Positions 16,643 to 24,818 of a stretch of 43,797 bases of DNA are shown here, one piece after another (positions within the stretch are counted from its first letter, which is position 1; each line of letters starts with the position of its first letter). The notes under the pieces were generated by a model. That model ran no database searches and was not told the DNA's origin. It saw only the letters and a list, made by a program, of their open reading frames with translations. Source of the stretch: Deltaproteobacteria bacterium (lineage in GTDB: Bacteria > Myxococcota_A > UBA9160 > PR03); assembly GCA_035063765.1 (NCBI GenBank), contig JAPSFT010000029.1, positions 1 to 43,797 of the forward strand. Direction: 5' to 3'. The translations under genes and the position numbers were made by a program.

Positions 16643-17053
16643 TTACGCCGAGCGCTTGTAGGTGACCAGCGCGCGCGCCACGTGGGTGCCGTCGGCGCCG
16701 TGCACGTCGACCTCGGCGATCACGATCGAGCGCCCGCGCTGCACGATCCGGGCCGCGGCGAGCAGGTCCTGCGCGCGGCCCGCGTTCAGGTACGAGATCG
16801 AGAAGCCGATCGTGGTGCCGCGTGCGCCGGGGGCCAGCTCCGGCGTCGCCCAGCAGGCGCCCGTCGCGGCCACGTCCACCAGCGAGGCGATCGCGCCGCC
16901 GTGTACGAGGTCGCCGATCGTGACGTGGTCCGCTGTCCAGGGCAGCCGCATGCGCACCTGGTCGGGTGCGACCTGCTCGCAGGCGATCGCGAGCTTGCGC
17001 GCGTAGGGCGAGCCGGCGATCACGTCGCGGACGATCGTCTCGAAGGTCTCCAT
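16643..17053 (-). CDS. PaaI-like hotdog-fold thioesterase
   Basis: A 136-residue hotdog-fold acyl-CoA thioesterase. The motif LVHGGAIASLVDVAATGAC is the PaaI-type active-site helix, preceded by HVTIGDLVHGG and followed by TIGFSISYLNAGR and ARALVTYKR. Members release CoA from aryl- or medium-chain acyl-CoA. The start ATG 17053 has AAGGA 6-7 nt upstream. It lies 22 nt downstream of the glutamine amidotransferase on the same strand, so it is probably the last gene of the TPR-amidotransferase-thioesterase operon. Substrate unassigned. Confidence 0.88.
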   Translation of the reverse strand: METFETIVRDVIAGSPYARKLAIACEQVAPDQVRMRLPWTADHVTIGDLVHGGAIASLVDVAATGACWATPELAPGARGTTIGFSISYLNAGRAQDLLAAARIVQRGRSIVIAEVDVHGADGTHVARALVTYKRSA

Positions 17054-17075
17054 GGCGAATCCTTCCGGGGCGCGG

Positions 17076-17762
17076 CTAGCCGAGCGCGGTCAGGAGCCCG
17101 CGCATCAGCGTGTGGGCCTCGGCGAAGGGCGCGTCGGGAGCCAGGATCGCGCTCGCATCCTGCACCCAGCGTCCCGGCCCGAGCTCGTGCGCGCAGTGCT
17201 CGACCAGCGCCTTCGCCGACTCGGGCGTCGTCTCGAGGTGGAACTGGAGCCCGAGCACGCGCTCGCCGATCGCGAAGGCCTGCTCCGCGCAGGCCTCGCT
17301 CGCGGCCAGGCGCACGGCCCCGGGCGGCAGCGCGAAGGTCTCGCCGTGCCAGTGGAAGGCCGGGAAGCGTGCGGGCAGCGCGCGCCCGAGCGGGGAGCAC
17401 TCGGCGCCCGGCGCGCGCGCGACCGGGAACCAGCCGATCTCGCGCTCCGGGTTGCGCGTCACCGCGGCGCCGAGCGAGGCGGCGACGAGCTGCGCGCCGA
17501 GGCACACGCCGAGCACGCGGCGCCCGCCCTCGACGGCAGCGCGCAGCAGGCGCTTCTCGGGCGCCAGCCAGGCGTAGTGGGCTTCGTCGTGCACGCTCAT
17601 CGGGCCGCCCATCACGACGAGCCAGTCGAGCTCCGCCAGCGAAGGAAGGGGCTCGCCGGCGTCGAGGCGGGTGACCGCGACCTCGTGGCCCGCGGCGGAC
17701 AGCGCGGGCGCGAGCGCTGCCGGACCCTCGAAGGCCACGTGTTGGAGGACGCGCACGCGCAT
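17076..17762 (-). CDS. Class I glutamine amidotransferase (GMP-synthase-like domain)
   Basis: A 228-residue stand-alone GATase1 protein. The catalytic triad is present: Cys87 in GVCLGAQLVA, His175 and Glu177 in GLQFHLETTP. The oxyanion segment VVMGGPMSVHDEAHYAW is typical of the GuaA-type stand-alone family, whose members hydrolyse glutamine or gamma-glutamyl compounds such as gamma-glutamyl-polyamines. No synthetase partner is adjacent. The ATG abuts the TGA of the TPR lipoprotein (TGAATG), showing co-transcription and probably coupled translation. A peptide- or polyamine-related gamma-glutamyl hydrolase is as likely as a biosynthetic glutaminase. Confidence 0.85.
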   Translation of the reverse strand: MRVRVLQHVAFEGPAALAPALSAAGHEVAVTRLDAGEPLPSLAELDWLVVMGGPMSVHDEAHYAWLAPEKRLLRAAVEGGRRVLGVCLGAQLVAASLGAAVTRNPEREIGWFPVARAPGAECSPLGRALPARFPAFHWHGETFALPPGAVRLAASEACAEQAFAIGERVLGLQFHLETTPESAKALVEHCAHELGPGRWVQDASAILAPDAPFAEAHTLMRGLLTALG

Positions 17763-19427
17763 TCAGAAGCTGTACGGCCGGCGCTGCGGGTCGTCCGCGC
17801 GTGCCCAGGCGTTGCGGAAGCCCTTCTCGGCCCAGCTCGCCTGCGCCTTCTTGCCCTGCTTCTCGAGGCTCTTCGCCAGCCCGTAGAGCGACCAGCCGTT
17901 GTTCGGGTGGCGGCGCAGGTCCTCGCGGAACACCGCCTCGGCCTCGCTCGCGCGACCCGCGTCGAGCAGGACGCCGCCCAGCACCTGGCGCAGCGGCACG
18001 TAGAAGGGGGGCGGCTCGGAGTAGGGCATCGCGTCCTGGAGCGCGATCCCCTCCTCGAGCGCCTCGACCGCCGCCGCGACGTCCTTCGCCGCCGCGGCGA
18101 TCTCGCCGTCCAGGTGCTTCTGGGCGACGCCGAGCCGCTCGCCGGCCGTACCGCCCGCGGTGTCGTAGAGGAGCGCGCCGAGCTGGGGGTCGGCGGCGAT
18201 CGCGGCGAGCGCGGCGCGCTCGCCGGCTGCGGCCGGGAGGTCGCGGGTGCGCGCGAAGGCGAGACCGCGGGCGTAGTGCCACAGCGCGGTCTGGAAGCGC
18301 CGCTCGGCCGGCGGCGGCGGCTCGCCGAGCACGAGATCCCACTCGCCGAAGCGCGCGAAGGTGAGCATGGGCGTGGCCAGGAAGTCCTCGAGGAAGGGGA
18401 AGCTCGCGAGCTGGTCGTCGCGGACCTGGGCGACCAGCCGGCGCGCCGCGGTGAGCGAGCCGTCGAAGTCCCCCGCTGCCATCTCCGAGGCCCACAGGAA
18501 GTGCAGGTTGTGGGTGTAGTAGAGGGCCGCATAGGCCTGCGGTGCGCGGCACCACGAGAACCACGCGACGTCGGCGGCGGCGGCGCGCTGGTTCACGTCG
18601 GAGGACTCGGCGTAGCGGCCGACCCGGAAGTAGATGTGGGCCGGCATGTGCACGAGATGGCCCGCCGCGGGCGCGAGCTGCCAGAGCCGGTCGGCCTCCG
18701 CCTCGGCCCGCTCCGGCTCGAAGCGCTCGTAGAGATGGATCCAGAAGTGCAGCGCCCCGACGTGGTTCGGGTCGCGCTCGAGCACCGAGGCCAGCGCCTC
18801 GGCCGCCTCCTCGGTGTGCTCGCGCGGAGAGCCGTCGTCCTCCCAGTAGTTCCAGGGCGAGAGATCCATCAGCGACTCGGCGAAGAGCGTGGCGACGTGC
18901 AGGTCGTCCGGCTGCGCCCGGCGCAGCGCGCGCATCGCGTCGGCAAAGGCGAGGTCGAGCGCCTTGCGCTCCGCGCCGGCCGACAGCTCGGGGTCCTCGC
19001 TGTAGCGGACCTGGATGGCCTCGATCCAGGCGCGCTCCTCGGGGCTCGCGTGCTTCGCGAGGCGCTTGGCCTGCCGCGCTGCCCGCCACGCCTCGGCGGC
19101 GCCCTGCGGCCCCATCGGCGCGTTGATGTTCGGGCCCGCGGCGTAGGCGACGCCCCACCAGCAGATCGCACACCGGGGATCGAGGCGCGCTGCCTCTCGG
19201 AACGAGTCGATCGCGGCCTCGTGGTTGAAGCCGTAGGTGAGCGCGAGACCCTGCTCGAAGTACTGCCGGGCGCCGGGGACCTCCGTCGAGATCGGCTGGC
19301 GCACGTCCCCCAGGCCTTCGAAGAGACGCGGCGGCTCGAGGGAGGCCCCGTCGCCAGGCCCCTGGCGGCACGAGCCCAGGCCCACGGCGAGGGCGGCCGA
19401 GAGCGCGAGCGCGGCGAGACGCGGCAT
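17763..19427 (-). CDS. TPR-repeat lipoprotein
   Basis: A 554-residue exported protein. ATG 19427 follows GGAGGA by 6 nt and yields a signal peptide LAALALSAALAVGLGSC with the lipobox Cys at residue 19. TPR-like helical pairs are visible: the first at YFEQGLALTYGFNHEAAIDS and RLDPRCAICWWGVAY, others around LERDPNHVGALHFWIHLYER and near the C-terminus at FREDLRRHPNNGWSLYGLAK. The Cys-x-x-Cys in PRCAICWWG recurs in a family of tetratricopeptide proteins of unknown role that I recall from soil and marine bacteria. It is likely a membrane-anchored periplasmic scaffold. It heads an operon with the amidotransferase and thioesterase. Confidence 0.85.
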   Translation of the reverse strand: MPRLAALALSAALAVGLGSCRQGPGDGASLEPPRLFEGLGDVRQPISTEVPGARQYFEQGLALTYGFNHEAAIDSFREAARLDPRCAICWWGVAYAAGPNINAPMGPQGAAEAWRAARQAKRLAKHASPEERAWIEAIQVRYSEDPELSAGAERKALDLAFADAMRALRRAQPDDLHVATLFAESLMDLSPWNYWEDDGSPREHTEEAAEALASVLERDPNHVGALHFWIHLYERFEPERAEAEADRLWQLAPAAGHLVHMPAHIYFRVGRYAESSDVNQRAAAADVAWFSWCRAPQAYAALYYTHNLHFLWASEMAAGDFDGSLTAARRLVAQVRDDQLASFPFLEDFLATPMLTFARFGEWDLVLGEPPPPAERRFQTALWHYARGLAFARTRDLPAAAGERAALAAIAADPQLGALLYDTAGGTAGERLGVAQKHLDGEIAAAAKDVAAAVEALEEGIALQDAMPYSEPPPFYVPLRQVLGGVLLDAGRASEAEAVFREDLRRHPNNGWSLYGLAKSLEKQGKKAQASWAEKGFRNAWARADDPQRRPYSF

Positions 19428-19447
19428 GGGCGGTCCTCCGTCCGGGC

Positions 19448-19475
19448 ACGCTACCGCCGCGGCCCCCCCTGTAAA
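19448..19475 (-). promoter_or_regulatory. Sigma70-type promoter of the TPR lipoprotein operon
   Basis: On the minus strand TTTACA (19475-19470), a 16-nt spacer and TAGCGT (19453-19448) precede the GGAGGA site and ATG 19427. The -35 matches five of six consensus bases, and the same TAGCGT -10 occurs before the RND permease. Confidence 0.5.
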
Positions 19476-19538
19476 GAGGCTCCGCGAGGGCATCGGCAGG
19501 GAAGCCGCCCGCCGGGGCTCGACCGGACACGCCCGCGC

Positions 19539-20003
19539 TCAGGCGCCGTAATTGAACTCCGTGCGCACGAGCCGCCGCCAGCGGCGCTGGCGATGCGCGA
19601 AGAACAGGCGCGCGAACGCGGCCACGAAGGGCGTGCGCCAGCCGGCCTCGATCTGCAGCCGGTCGCAGTAGTGCGTGCCGCCGTCGTCCGCCGGCGAGAG
19701 CTCGATGCGATGGTCCCAGACGGGGATCCGGACGCTCGTGCCCTGGTCGTGCACGAGCAGGCGCAGGCCGCGCTGCTCGACCGCACGGATCCCGATCCAC
19801 TGGGTGCCGAGCGACACCCTGCCGAGCAGCCGGAGGCGCACGAGGTAGCGGCCGGGCTTCCACTCCTCGGGCAACGCGGGCGGGTCGACCGGCTCGAAGC
19901 GCAGCCAGGGCGCCGCGACGTACTCCATCAGGCGCGGGCTGCGCGCGTGCGCGATCGCGTCGGAGGGCGGGCACGCGAGATCGGTGCAGCGGGCGAAGCG
20001 CAT
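19539..20003 (-). CDS. SRPBCC/START-like domain protein
   Basis: A 154-residue predicted cytosolic protein. The sequence runs through a long strand-rich body (WLRFEPVDPPALPEEWKPGR, VRLRLLGRVSLGTQWIGIRA, ELSPADDGGTHYCDRLQIEA) to a C-terminal helix RTPFVAAFARLFFAHRQRRW. This strand-then-helix order and the length resemble ligand-binding SRPBCC proteins that hold hydrophobic molecules; the assignment is by pattern only. It is the last gene of the carbonic anhydrase operon, 56 nt after the DNA methyltransferase. The ligand is unknown. Confidence 0.65.
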   Translation of the reverse strand: MRFARCTDLACPPSDAIAHARSPRLMEYVAAPWLRFEPVDPPALPEEWKPGRYLVRLRLLGRVSLGTQWIGIRAVEQRGLRLLVHDQGTSVRIPVWDHRIELSPADDGGTHYCDRLQIEAGWRTPFVAAFARLFFAHRQRRWRRLVRTEFNYGA

Positions 20004-20059
20004 GGGCCTCTCGGGAGCGGCAGGACGGCGGAGCCGGCCAGGAGGCCGGCGAGCATGCA

Positions 20060-21145
20060 TCAGCGTCCGGCGTCCAGCCAGGGCCCCGCGTCGAAGGACA
20101 GCTGCCTGGGTGCCGCCGGCGGCAGCTCGATCCCCGGCTCCGACGCCACGAACAGGTACTCCGTGTTGCGCAGGCGGCCGGGCGTCCCGACCTTGCGCCC
20201 GGCGGGATCGTAGATCCCGATCTGGGCGCCGACGTAGCGCTTGTAGTCGTACGCCAGCACCGCCACGCGGCCGCGTGTCGCCAGCAGGGCCTCGAGCTCT
20301 GCGCGCGTCAGGAAGCCCTCGTCGTTGAACGACGCGATCAGCACGGGCGCGCGTACGGCCGCCACCAGCCGGGCGTAGGTCTCGCGGAAACGGCGCCGCG
20401 AGTTGAAGGGGCTGCGTCGCTCGCGGCAGTCGGTGCGCTTCATCGCCGTGCCGTAGACCGCCGGCGCGTCCCAGCGCACCAGCGTCTCCCAGACGTGGTA
20501 GTTGCCGAGGTAGGAGTGCTGGTTGTAGGGCGGATCGAGGTAGGCGACGTCGCCGTCGAGCGCGGCCGCCGCGTCGAGGGCGTCGAGGCCGTGGGCGGAG
20601 CCGGCCCCGGCGGCGGCCCGCGGCAGCAGCGCCGGAACCCGCAGCGAGAGCTCCTTGTGCGCGCGCGGCGCCCACTGCTTCAGGTACGCCATCTGTACGC
20701 CGGTGGTCGAGTCGACGCGGTCGGCAGCCTCCATGAGCGACACCAGCAGCACCGCCTCCAGCACCGGCGGCAGCGCCTTGCGCGCGATCGCCTCGCGGAT
20801 CGCCTCGATGCGGGCGCCGTTGCGCGGCTGGAAGTAGCGGGCGCGCTCGCAGAAGGTCTCGGTGAACCAGCCCGCGCGGCCGGGCAGCGCGGAGAGCTCC
20901 GCCACCAGCCGCTCGGCGTCGCGCCCGTGGGCCTCGCGGTCGGCCTCGACGTAGCAGCGCGCGAGCGCGTGCGCGTAGGCCAGGTGGTCGTTCGCGCGCA
21001 CCCGGTAGCCGGCGGCCTTGAGCGCGTGGCCCACCCGCGCCGTGCCCGAGAACAGGTCGACGACCGTGCGGGCGCCCGGCACCGCGGCGACCACGTCCAG
21101 GATCGCGGGCACCAGCGTGCGCTTCGAGCCCAGGTACTTGATCAC
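20060..21145 (-). CDS. D12-class N6-adenine DNA methyltransferase, orphan
   Basis: A 361-residue SAM-dependent methyltransferase. The N-terminus MIKYLGSKRTLVPAI carries motif X, motif I is DLFSGTARVG (30-39) and motif IV is YLDPPYNQHSY (DPPY 204-207), the order of alpha-class Dam/M.DpnII/M.EcoRV-type enzymes. It should methylate adenine in a short DNA target; specificity cannot be read. GTG 21145 is the start. No restriction endonuclease, specificity or helicase gene is adjacent; neighbours are metabolic, so it is probably an epigenetic or housekeeping methylase. It is 15 nt downstream of the HCCA-isomerase-like gene, in one operon. Confidence 0.88.
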   Translation of the reverse strand: MIKYLGSKRTLVPAILDVVAAVPGARTVVDLFSGTARVGHALKAAGYRVRANDHLAYAHALARCYVEADREAHGRDAERLVAELSALPGRAGWFTETFCERARYFQPRNGARIEAIREAIARKALPPVLEAVLLVSLMEAADRVDSTTGVQMAYLKQWAPRAHKELSLRVPALLPRAAAGAGSAHGLDALDAAAALDGDVAYLDPPYNQHSYLGNYHVWETLVRWDAPAVYGTAMKRTDCRERRSPFNSRRRFRETYARLVAAVRAPVLIASFNDEGFLTRAELEALLATRGRVAVLAYDYKRYVGAQIGIYDPAGRKVGTPGRLRNTEYLFVASEPGIELPPAAPRQLSFDAGPWLDAGR

Positions 21146-21160
21146 GCGCGCCGCCCCGCC

Positions 21161-21769
21161 TCAGGCGCCATGGCCACGCGCCCAGGCGAGCGCCGCCTCG
21201 AGCCGGTCGTTGCCCCAGAAGAGCTCGGCGCCGACCACGAAGCTCGGCGCGCCGAACAGGCCGAGCGCCGCCGCCTGCTCGCCGCGCGCGCGCAGCTTCG
21301 CCTTGGCGGCGTCCGCGGACCCGGCCGCGAGCGCGCCCGCCGGCGCGCCCGCGCGCTCGAGGCACGCGGCCACCACCTCGGACTCGGCGATCTCGAGGTC
21401 GCGCGCGAAGCTCGCGTCGTAGACGGCGCGCACGAACGCGGGCAGCCAGGGCTCGTCCTCGAACCAGCAGGCGACGCGTGCCGCCCGCAGCCCGTTGCGG
21501 GGAAAGCGCGTGGGCCGCCGCAGCGGCAGCCCGAGCCCCGCACAGACCCGTTCGAGGTCCCGCCACATGTAGCGGCCCTTGGCGGGGTAGAGGTTGAAGG
21601 GAGAGTCGCTCCAGCCCTGCGCGGCGAAGATCGGGCCGAGCAGGAAGGCCTTCCAGCGCAGGGGGACGCGCAGCGCGCGGGCGCGCTCCTCGATCCGCAT
21701 CGCCGCGGGGTACGAGTAGGTGCTCGCGAACTCGAACCAGAACTCGACCGGCCGCGGCGGCTCCGTCAC
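21161..21769 (-). CDS. 2-hydroxychromene-2-carboxylate isomerase-like (DsbA fold)
   Basis: A 202-residue thioredoxin-fold protein of the HCCA isomerase/kappa-GST group. FWFEFASTYSYPAAMRIEER is the N-terminal glutathione-site strand with Ser/Tyr instead of a CxxC, and LGLFGAPSFVVGAELFWGND is the conserved C-terminal segment. Family members isomerise aromatic degradation intermediates using glutathione, but many orthologues outside naphthalene pathways have unknown substrates. GTG 21769 was chosen because it overlaps the stop of the 38-codon ORF as GTGA and has GGAAG 6 nt upstream. It is in the carbonic anhydrase operon. Confidence 0.85.
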   Translation of the reverse strand: MTEPPRPVEFWFEFASTYSYPAAMRIEERARALRVPLRWKAFLLGPIFAAQGWSDSPFNLYPAKGRYMWRDLERVCAGLGLPLRRPTRFPRNGLRAARVACWFEDEPWLPAFVRAVYDASFARDLEIAESEVVAACLERAGAPAGALAAGSADAAKAKLRARGEQAAALGLFGAPSFVVGAELFWGNDRLEAALAWARGHGA

Positions 21770-21882
21770 AGCCGCTTCCACGAGGAGAGCACGCGCACGA
21801 CCTCGCCGAAGCCGAGCCTGCGGCGCCACTCGCTGCGATCGGCCGCCGCGGCGCGGCGAATCGCCATCGGCGCCGGCACCAT
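21766..21882 (-). CDS. 38-residue small protein between carbonic anhydrase and HCCA-isomerase genes
   Basis: This short basic ORF begins 2 nt after the carbonic anhydrase stop and ends by overlapping the next start as GTGA. Its ATG 21882 has a near-ideal GGGAGG ribosome-binding site 6 nt upstream. The peptide begins MVPAPMAIRRAAAADRSEWR and ends RVLSSWKRL; the C-terminal half could form an amphipathic helix with Arg/Lys on one face. No signal peptide or membrane segment. I do not recognise a family. Context (own strong RBS, both neighbours coupled) argues for a translated gene rather than a spacer. It could bind one of the flanking enzymes or mainly serve to couple translation. Confidence 0.6.
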   Translation of the reverse strand: MVPAPMAIRRAAAADRSEWRRRLGFGEVVRVLSSWKRL

Positions 21883-21884
21883 GC

Positions 21885-22496
21885 TCAGCCTCCCGGCGCC
21901 GGACCCGCGGTGCTCAGCTCGAGGTCGCGCAGCAGGCCGTCGCTCAGGTCGTAGATCCAGCCGTGCACGAACAGCTCCTGGCCGCGCGCCCACGCCGCCT
22001 CCACCAGCTTCGTGCGGCACACCGCGGCCACCTGGGCCGCCACGTTCCGCTCGCACAGCCGGCGCCAGCGGGCGTCCCGGTCCGGCAGCGCGTCGAGCTC
22101 CGCCTGGTGCGCGGCCCGCACGCCGCGCAGGTGCTCGATCCAGCCGTCGAGCGGCGGCTCGAGCCCGCTGCCGAAGGCGGCCAGCACCCCGCCGCACTCG
22201 TAGTGCCCACACACGATCACGTGCGAGACGCCCAGCACCTCCACCGCGTACTGGAGCACCGAGACCGCGTTCGCGTCCTTCGGGTCGAAGACGTTGCCGA
22301 TGTTGCGGTGCACGAACAGCTCGCCCGGCTCGAGCCCGACGATCTGGTTGGCCGGCACCCGGCTGTCGGCGCAGCCGATCCAGAGATGGCGGGGCGTCTG
22401 GAGACCGCACAGGCGCTGGAAGTAGGCCGGATCCCGCGCGACCTGGTCCGCGGCCCAGGCACGGTTGCGGGCGAAGAGCTCCGGCAGGTAGCGCAT
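21885..22496 (-). CDS. Beta-class carbonic anhydrase
   Basis: A 203-residue cytosolic enzyme interconverting CO2 and bicarbonate. All zinc ligands and catalytic residues are present: Cys42 and Asp44 in IGCADSRVP, His98 and Cys101 in VCGHYECGG, with Arg46 completing the Asp-Arg dyad. RNIGNVF is the conserved dimer-channel motif. It is the first gene of an apparent five-gene operon. A TAAGCT hexamer ends 8 nt before the ATG and no ribosome-binding site is seen, so the mRNA may be leaderless. It diverges from the processing protease. Confidence 0.93.
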   Translation of the reverse strand: MRYLPELFARNRAWAADQVARDPAYFQRLCGLQTPRHLWIGCADSRVPANQIVGLEPGELFVHRNIGNVFDPKDANAVSVLQYAVEVLGVSHVIVCGHYECGGVLAAFGSGLEPPLDGWIEHLRGVRAAHQAELDALPDRDARWRRLCERNVAAQVAAVCRTKLVEAAWARGQELFVHGWIYDLSDGLLRDLELSTAGPAPGG

Positions 22497-22504
22497 CGCG
22501 GCCG

Positions 22505-22510
22505 AGCTTA
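22505..22510 (-). promoter_or_regulatory. Candidate -10 TAAGCT of the carbonic anhydrase operon
   Basis: TAAGCT on the minus strand is separated from ATG 22496 by 8 nt with no Shine-Dalgarno. It fits the TAN(C/G)CT leaderless pattern. Confidence 0.45.
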
Positions 22511-22724
22511 GCCGAGGGCACCCGAGACCCGGGCCCGCGGGCGGCCCGCTGCGGCCCGAGCACGACCCGCGAGCGGGCCCCGGGCGTGGATCTCCGCGGG
22601 CAACACCGGTTCAGGACCGGCGAGCGGCGGCCGATCACGAAGCTCGCCGCCCTCTCGTGCGTCCGATCCCATCCAGGCTCCCCGGCCCCGGGGGTCTGGT
22701 CCCCGAACCCCGCGGGCCCTGGGT

Positions 22725-22730
22725 TATCCT
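22725..22730 (+). promoter_or_regulatory. Candidate -10 TATCCT of the processing protease
   Basis: TATCCT is 9 nt before the first ATG of the ATGATG pair at 22740. No Shine-Dalgarno is present, again implying a leaderless transcript. The 243-nt divergent region to the left holds no supported gene. Confidence 0.45.
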
Positions 22731-22739
22731 CGACCGGCC

Positions 22740-24818
22740 ATGATGTACCGTCCGTCCTCGCTCCCCCGACTCGTCCTCCTCCTGCTCCTCGCCTTCTCCG
22801 GACCTGCCTCCGCTGCGGGCTCGAGCGCAGCGGTCGTGCCCGGGGCCTCCGAGGGCGAGGCGGACGGCGCCCACAGCGCCCTCACCTGCGGCGATCTGTC
22901 GCGGCTGATGGCGACCTACCTCCAGAACCACGTGCTCTACCACTCGGTGAGCGACGAGCTGCGCGGGCGCGTGGCGGAATCCCATCTGCGGCTGCTCGAC
23001 GCCTCACGCGCGCTGTTCCTCGACGCCGAGGCCGCCGAGCTGCGCGAGAAGACCCGCCAGCTCTTCCCGGCGCTCTCGCTCGACGACTGCTCGCTCCTCG
23101 ATGCGATGCACCGGGCGAGCATCGAGCACTACCGCGAGATGGAACACTTCGTGCGCGGCTTCGTCTCCGACGAGGACTACGCGATCGACGCGCAGGCGGA
23201 GCTCCTGCTCGACCCCGAGAAGCGGGGCTTCCCGAAGACGCCCGCCGAGCGTGAGGCCCTGTACAAGAAGCTCGTGCACTTCCAGATGTCGAACTACGTG
23301 AGCAACGGCGAGTCGCTGCCGGAGGCGAAGCAGAAGCTGATCCATCGCTACGAGCTGATCACGAAGCGCGCCGAGGAGATGACCCCGGACGAGATCTACG
23401 CGCGCTTCCTCGGTGCCTTCGCGATCTCGCTCGATCCCCACTCCGCGTACCTCACGCCCGACAGCCTCGAGGACTTCCGCATCCACATGGGACTGTCGCT
23501 CGAGGGGATCGGCGCGGTGCTGTCCTCGCGCGACGGCTACACGGTGGTCGAGGAGGTGGTGCCGGGCGGCGCCGCCGACCTGTCGGGAACGCTCCGGCCG
23601 AAGGACAAGATCCTGGCGGTCGGCCAGGACGCGGGCGGCATGGTCGACGTGATCGACATGGACCTGCGCGACGTGGTTCGCATGATCCGCGGCAAGAAGG
23701 GCACCCACGTGCGGCTCGCCGTGCTGCGCCAGGGGTCCGACACCGAACGCTTCACGGTCAAGCTGACGCGCGACAAGATCAACCTCGAAGAGCAGGCGGC
23801 GAAGCTCGAGTTCCAGACCGTCGAACGCGACGGCCGCAAGCTCAAGCTGGCGGTGCTGGACCTGCCCTCCTTCTACGGCGACAAGGAGCCCGACGCGCGC
23901 CAGGCCACCGACGACGTGGCGCGCCTGCTCGACCTCGTGAAGCGCGAGAAGGTGGACGGCCTGGTGCTCGATCTGTCGCGCAACGGTGGCGGCCTGCTCG
24001 AGTACGCCGTGCGCATCAGCGGCTACTTCCTGAGGAGCGGCGGCGTCGTCGCGGTGGGCGACTCCGGCAAGCGCAACCAGGTGCTCGAGGATCCCGACGG
24101 CTCGATCCTCTACGCCGGCCCGCTGGTGGTGCTGACCTCGCGGGTCACCGCCTCGGCGGCCGAGATCCTGGCCGGCGCGGTCAAGGACTACCGGCGCGGC
24201 GTCGTGGTCGGGGACGACCACACCTTCGGCAAGGGCAGCGTGCAGACGGTGGCGCCGCTGCCGCCGGGGCTCGGCGCGCTCAAGCTGACGACCGCGATGT
24301 TCTTCCGGCCGGGCGGCGCCTCCACCCAGCAGAGCGGGGTGCGGGCCGACGTCGTGCTGCCCTCGTTGACGCAGGTCCCCGACCTCGGGGAGGAGTACCA
24401 GCCGTACTCGCTGCCCGCGCGCTCGATCGACTCCTTCGCCGCGGGCGGCGAAGCGGGCCTCAACAGCGCGGGCGGCTACGTGGCGGTGTCGGCCGAGACG
24501 CTCGAGCAGCTGCGCCGGCAGTCCGGGCAGCGCGTCGGCGCGAGCGAGCGCTTCGCCGAGGTCCGCGAGGAGATCGAGAAGCAGCGCGAGAACGAGGGCG
24601 TCGTGAAGGTGGCCGATCTCGTCGAGAAGGAGAAGGACGGCGAGGCGGCCTCGGCCGGCGACCCGGCGCCGCTCTCGCCCGAGGCGGCGATGCTCGCGCC
24701 GCCCGAGCCCGGCGAGGCGGCCGGCAAGGAGAAGGACGAGCCGACGCCCCAGCTCGAGGAGGCGCTCCAGATCCTGGCCGACCTCGTCGAGGCGAGCCCG
24801 CAGCTCGCGCTCAACTGA
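22740..24818 (+). CDS. prc: C-terminal (tail-specific) processing protease, S41 family
   Basis: A 692-residue periplasmic serine protease. Residues 1-26 form a signal peptide (LVLLLLLAFSGPASA). An N-terminal helical domain (about 50-240, with the Tsp-type ISLDPHSAYLTP) precedes a PDZ domain (about 245-345) and the protease core. The Ser-Lys dyad is Ser472 (SRVTASAAEIL) and Lys498 (TFGKGSVQTV), with the conserved VLDLSRNGGG upstream. The C-terminal tail is charged and low-complexity (EKEKDGEAAS). Such enzymes cleave non-polar C-termini of periplasmic and peptidoglycan-associated proteins. It converges on the CYTH gene with 8 bp of overlap. The symbol is used in the broad family sense. Confidence 0.92.
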   Translation: MMYRPSSLPRLVLLLLLAFSGPASAAGSSAAVVPGASEGEADGAHSALTCGDLSRLMATYLQNHVLYHSVSDELRGRVAESHLRLLDASRALFLDAEAAELREKTRQLFPALSLDDCSLLDAMHRASIEHYREMEHFVRGFVSDEDYAIDAQAELLLDPEKRGFPKTPAEREALYKKLVHFQMSNYVSNGESLPEAKQKLIHRYELITKRAEEMTPDEIYARFLGAFAISLDPHSAYLTPDSLEDFRIHMGLSLEGIGAVLSSRDGYTVVEEVVPGGAADLSGTLRPKDKILAVGQDAGGMVDVIDMDLRDVVRMIRGKKGTHVRLAVLRQGSDTERFTVKLTRDKINLEEQAAKLEFQTVERDGRKLKLAVLDLPSFYGDKEPDARQATDDVARLLDLVKREKVDGLVLDLSRNGGGLLEYAVRISGYFLRSGGVVAVGDSGKRNQVLEDPDGSILYAGPLVVLTSRVTASAAEILAGAVKDYRRGVVVGDDHTFGKGSVQTVAPLPPGLGALKLTTAMFFRPGGASTQQSGVRADVVLPSLTQVPDLGEEYQPYSLPARSIDSFAAGGEAGLNSAGGYVAVSAETLEQLRRQSGQRVGASERFAEVREEIEKQRENEGVVKVADLVEKEKDGEAASAGDPAPLSPEAAMLAPPEPGEAAGKEKDEPTPQLEEALQILADLVEASPQLALN

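Noticed and set aside
17020-20213. Open frames of about 1000 codons on both strands across the TPR, amidotransferase and methylase genes
   Set aside because: Their translations are Arg/Ala/Gly/Pro-rich without motifs, whereas the genes I call have recognised domains, ribosome-binding sites and ordered neighbours. Such frames are by-products of high G+C codon use.
20060-21145. Restriction-modification system
   Set aside because: Neighbours on both sides are metabolic or small proteins; none has a nuclease motif.
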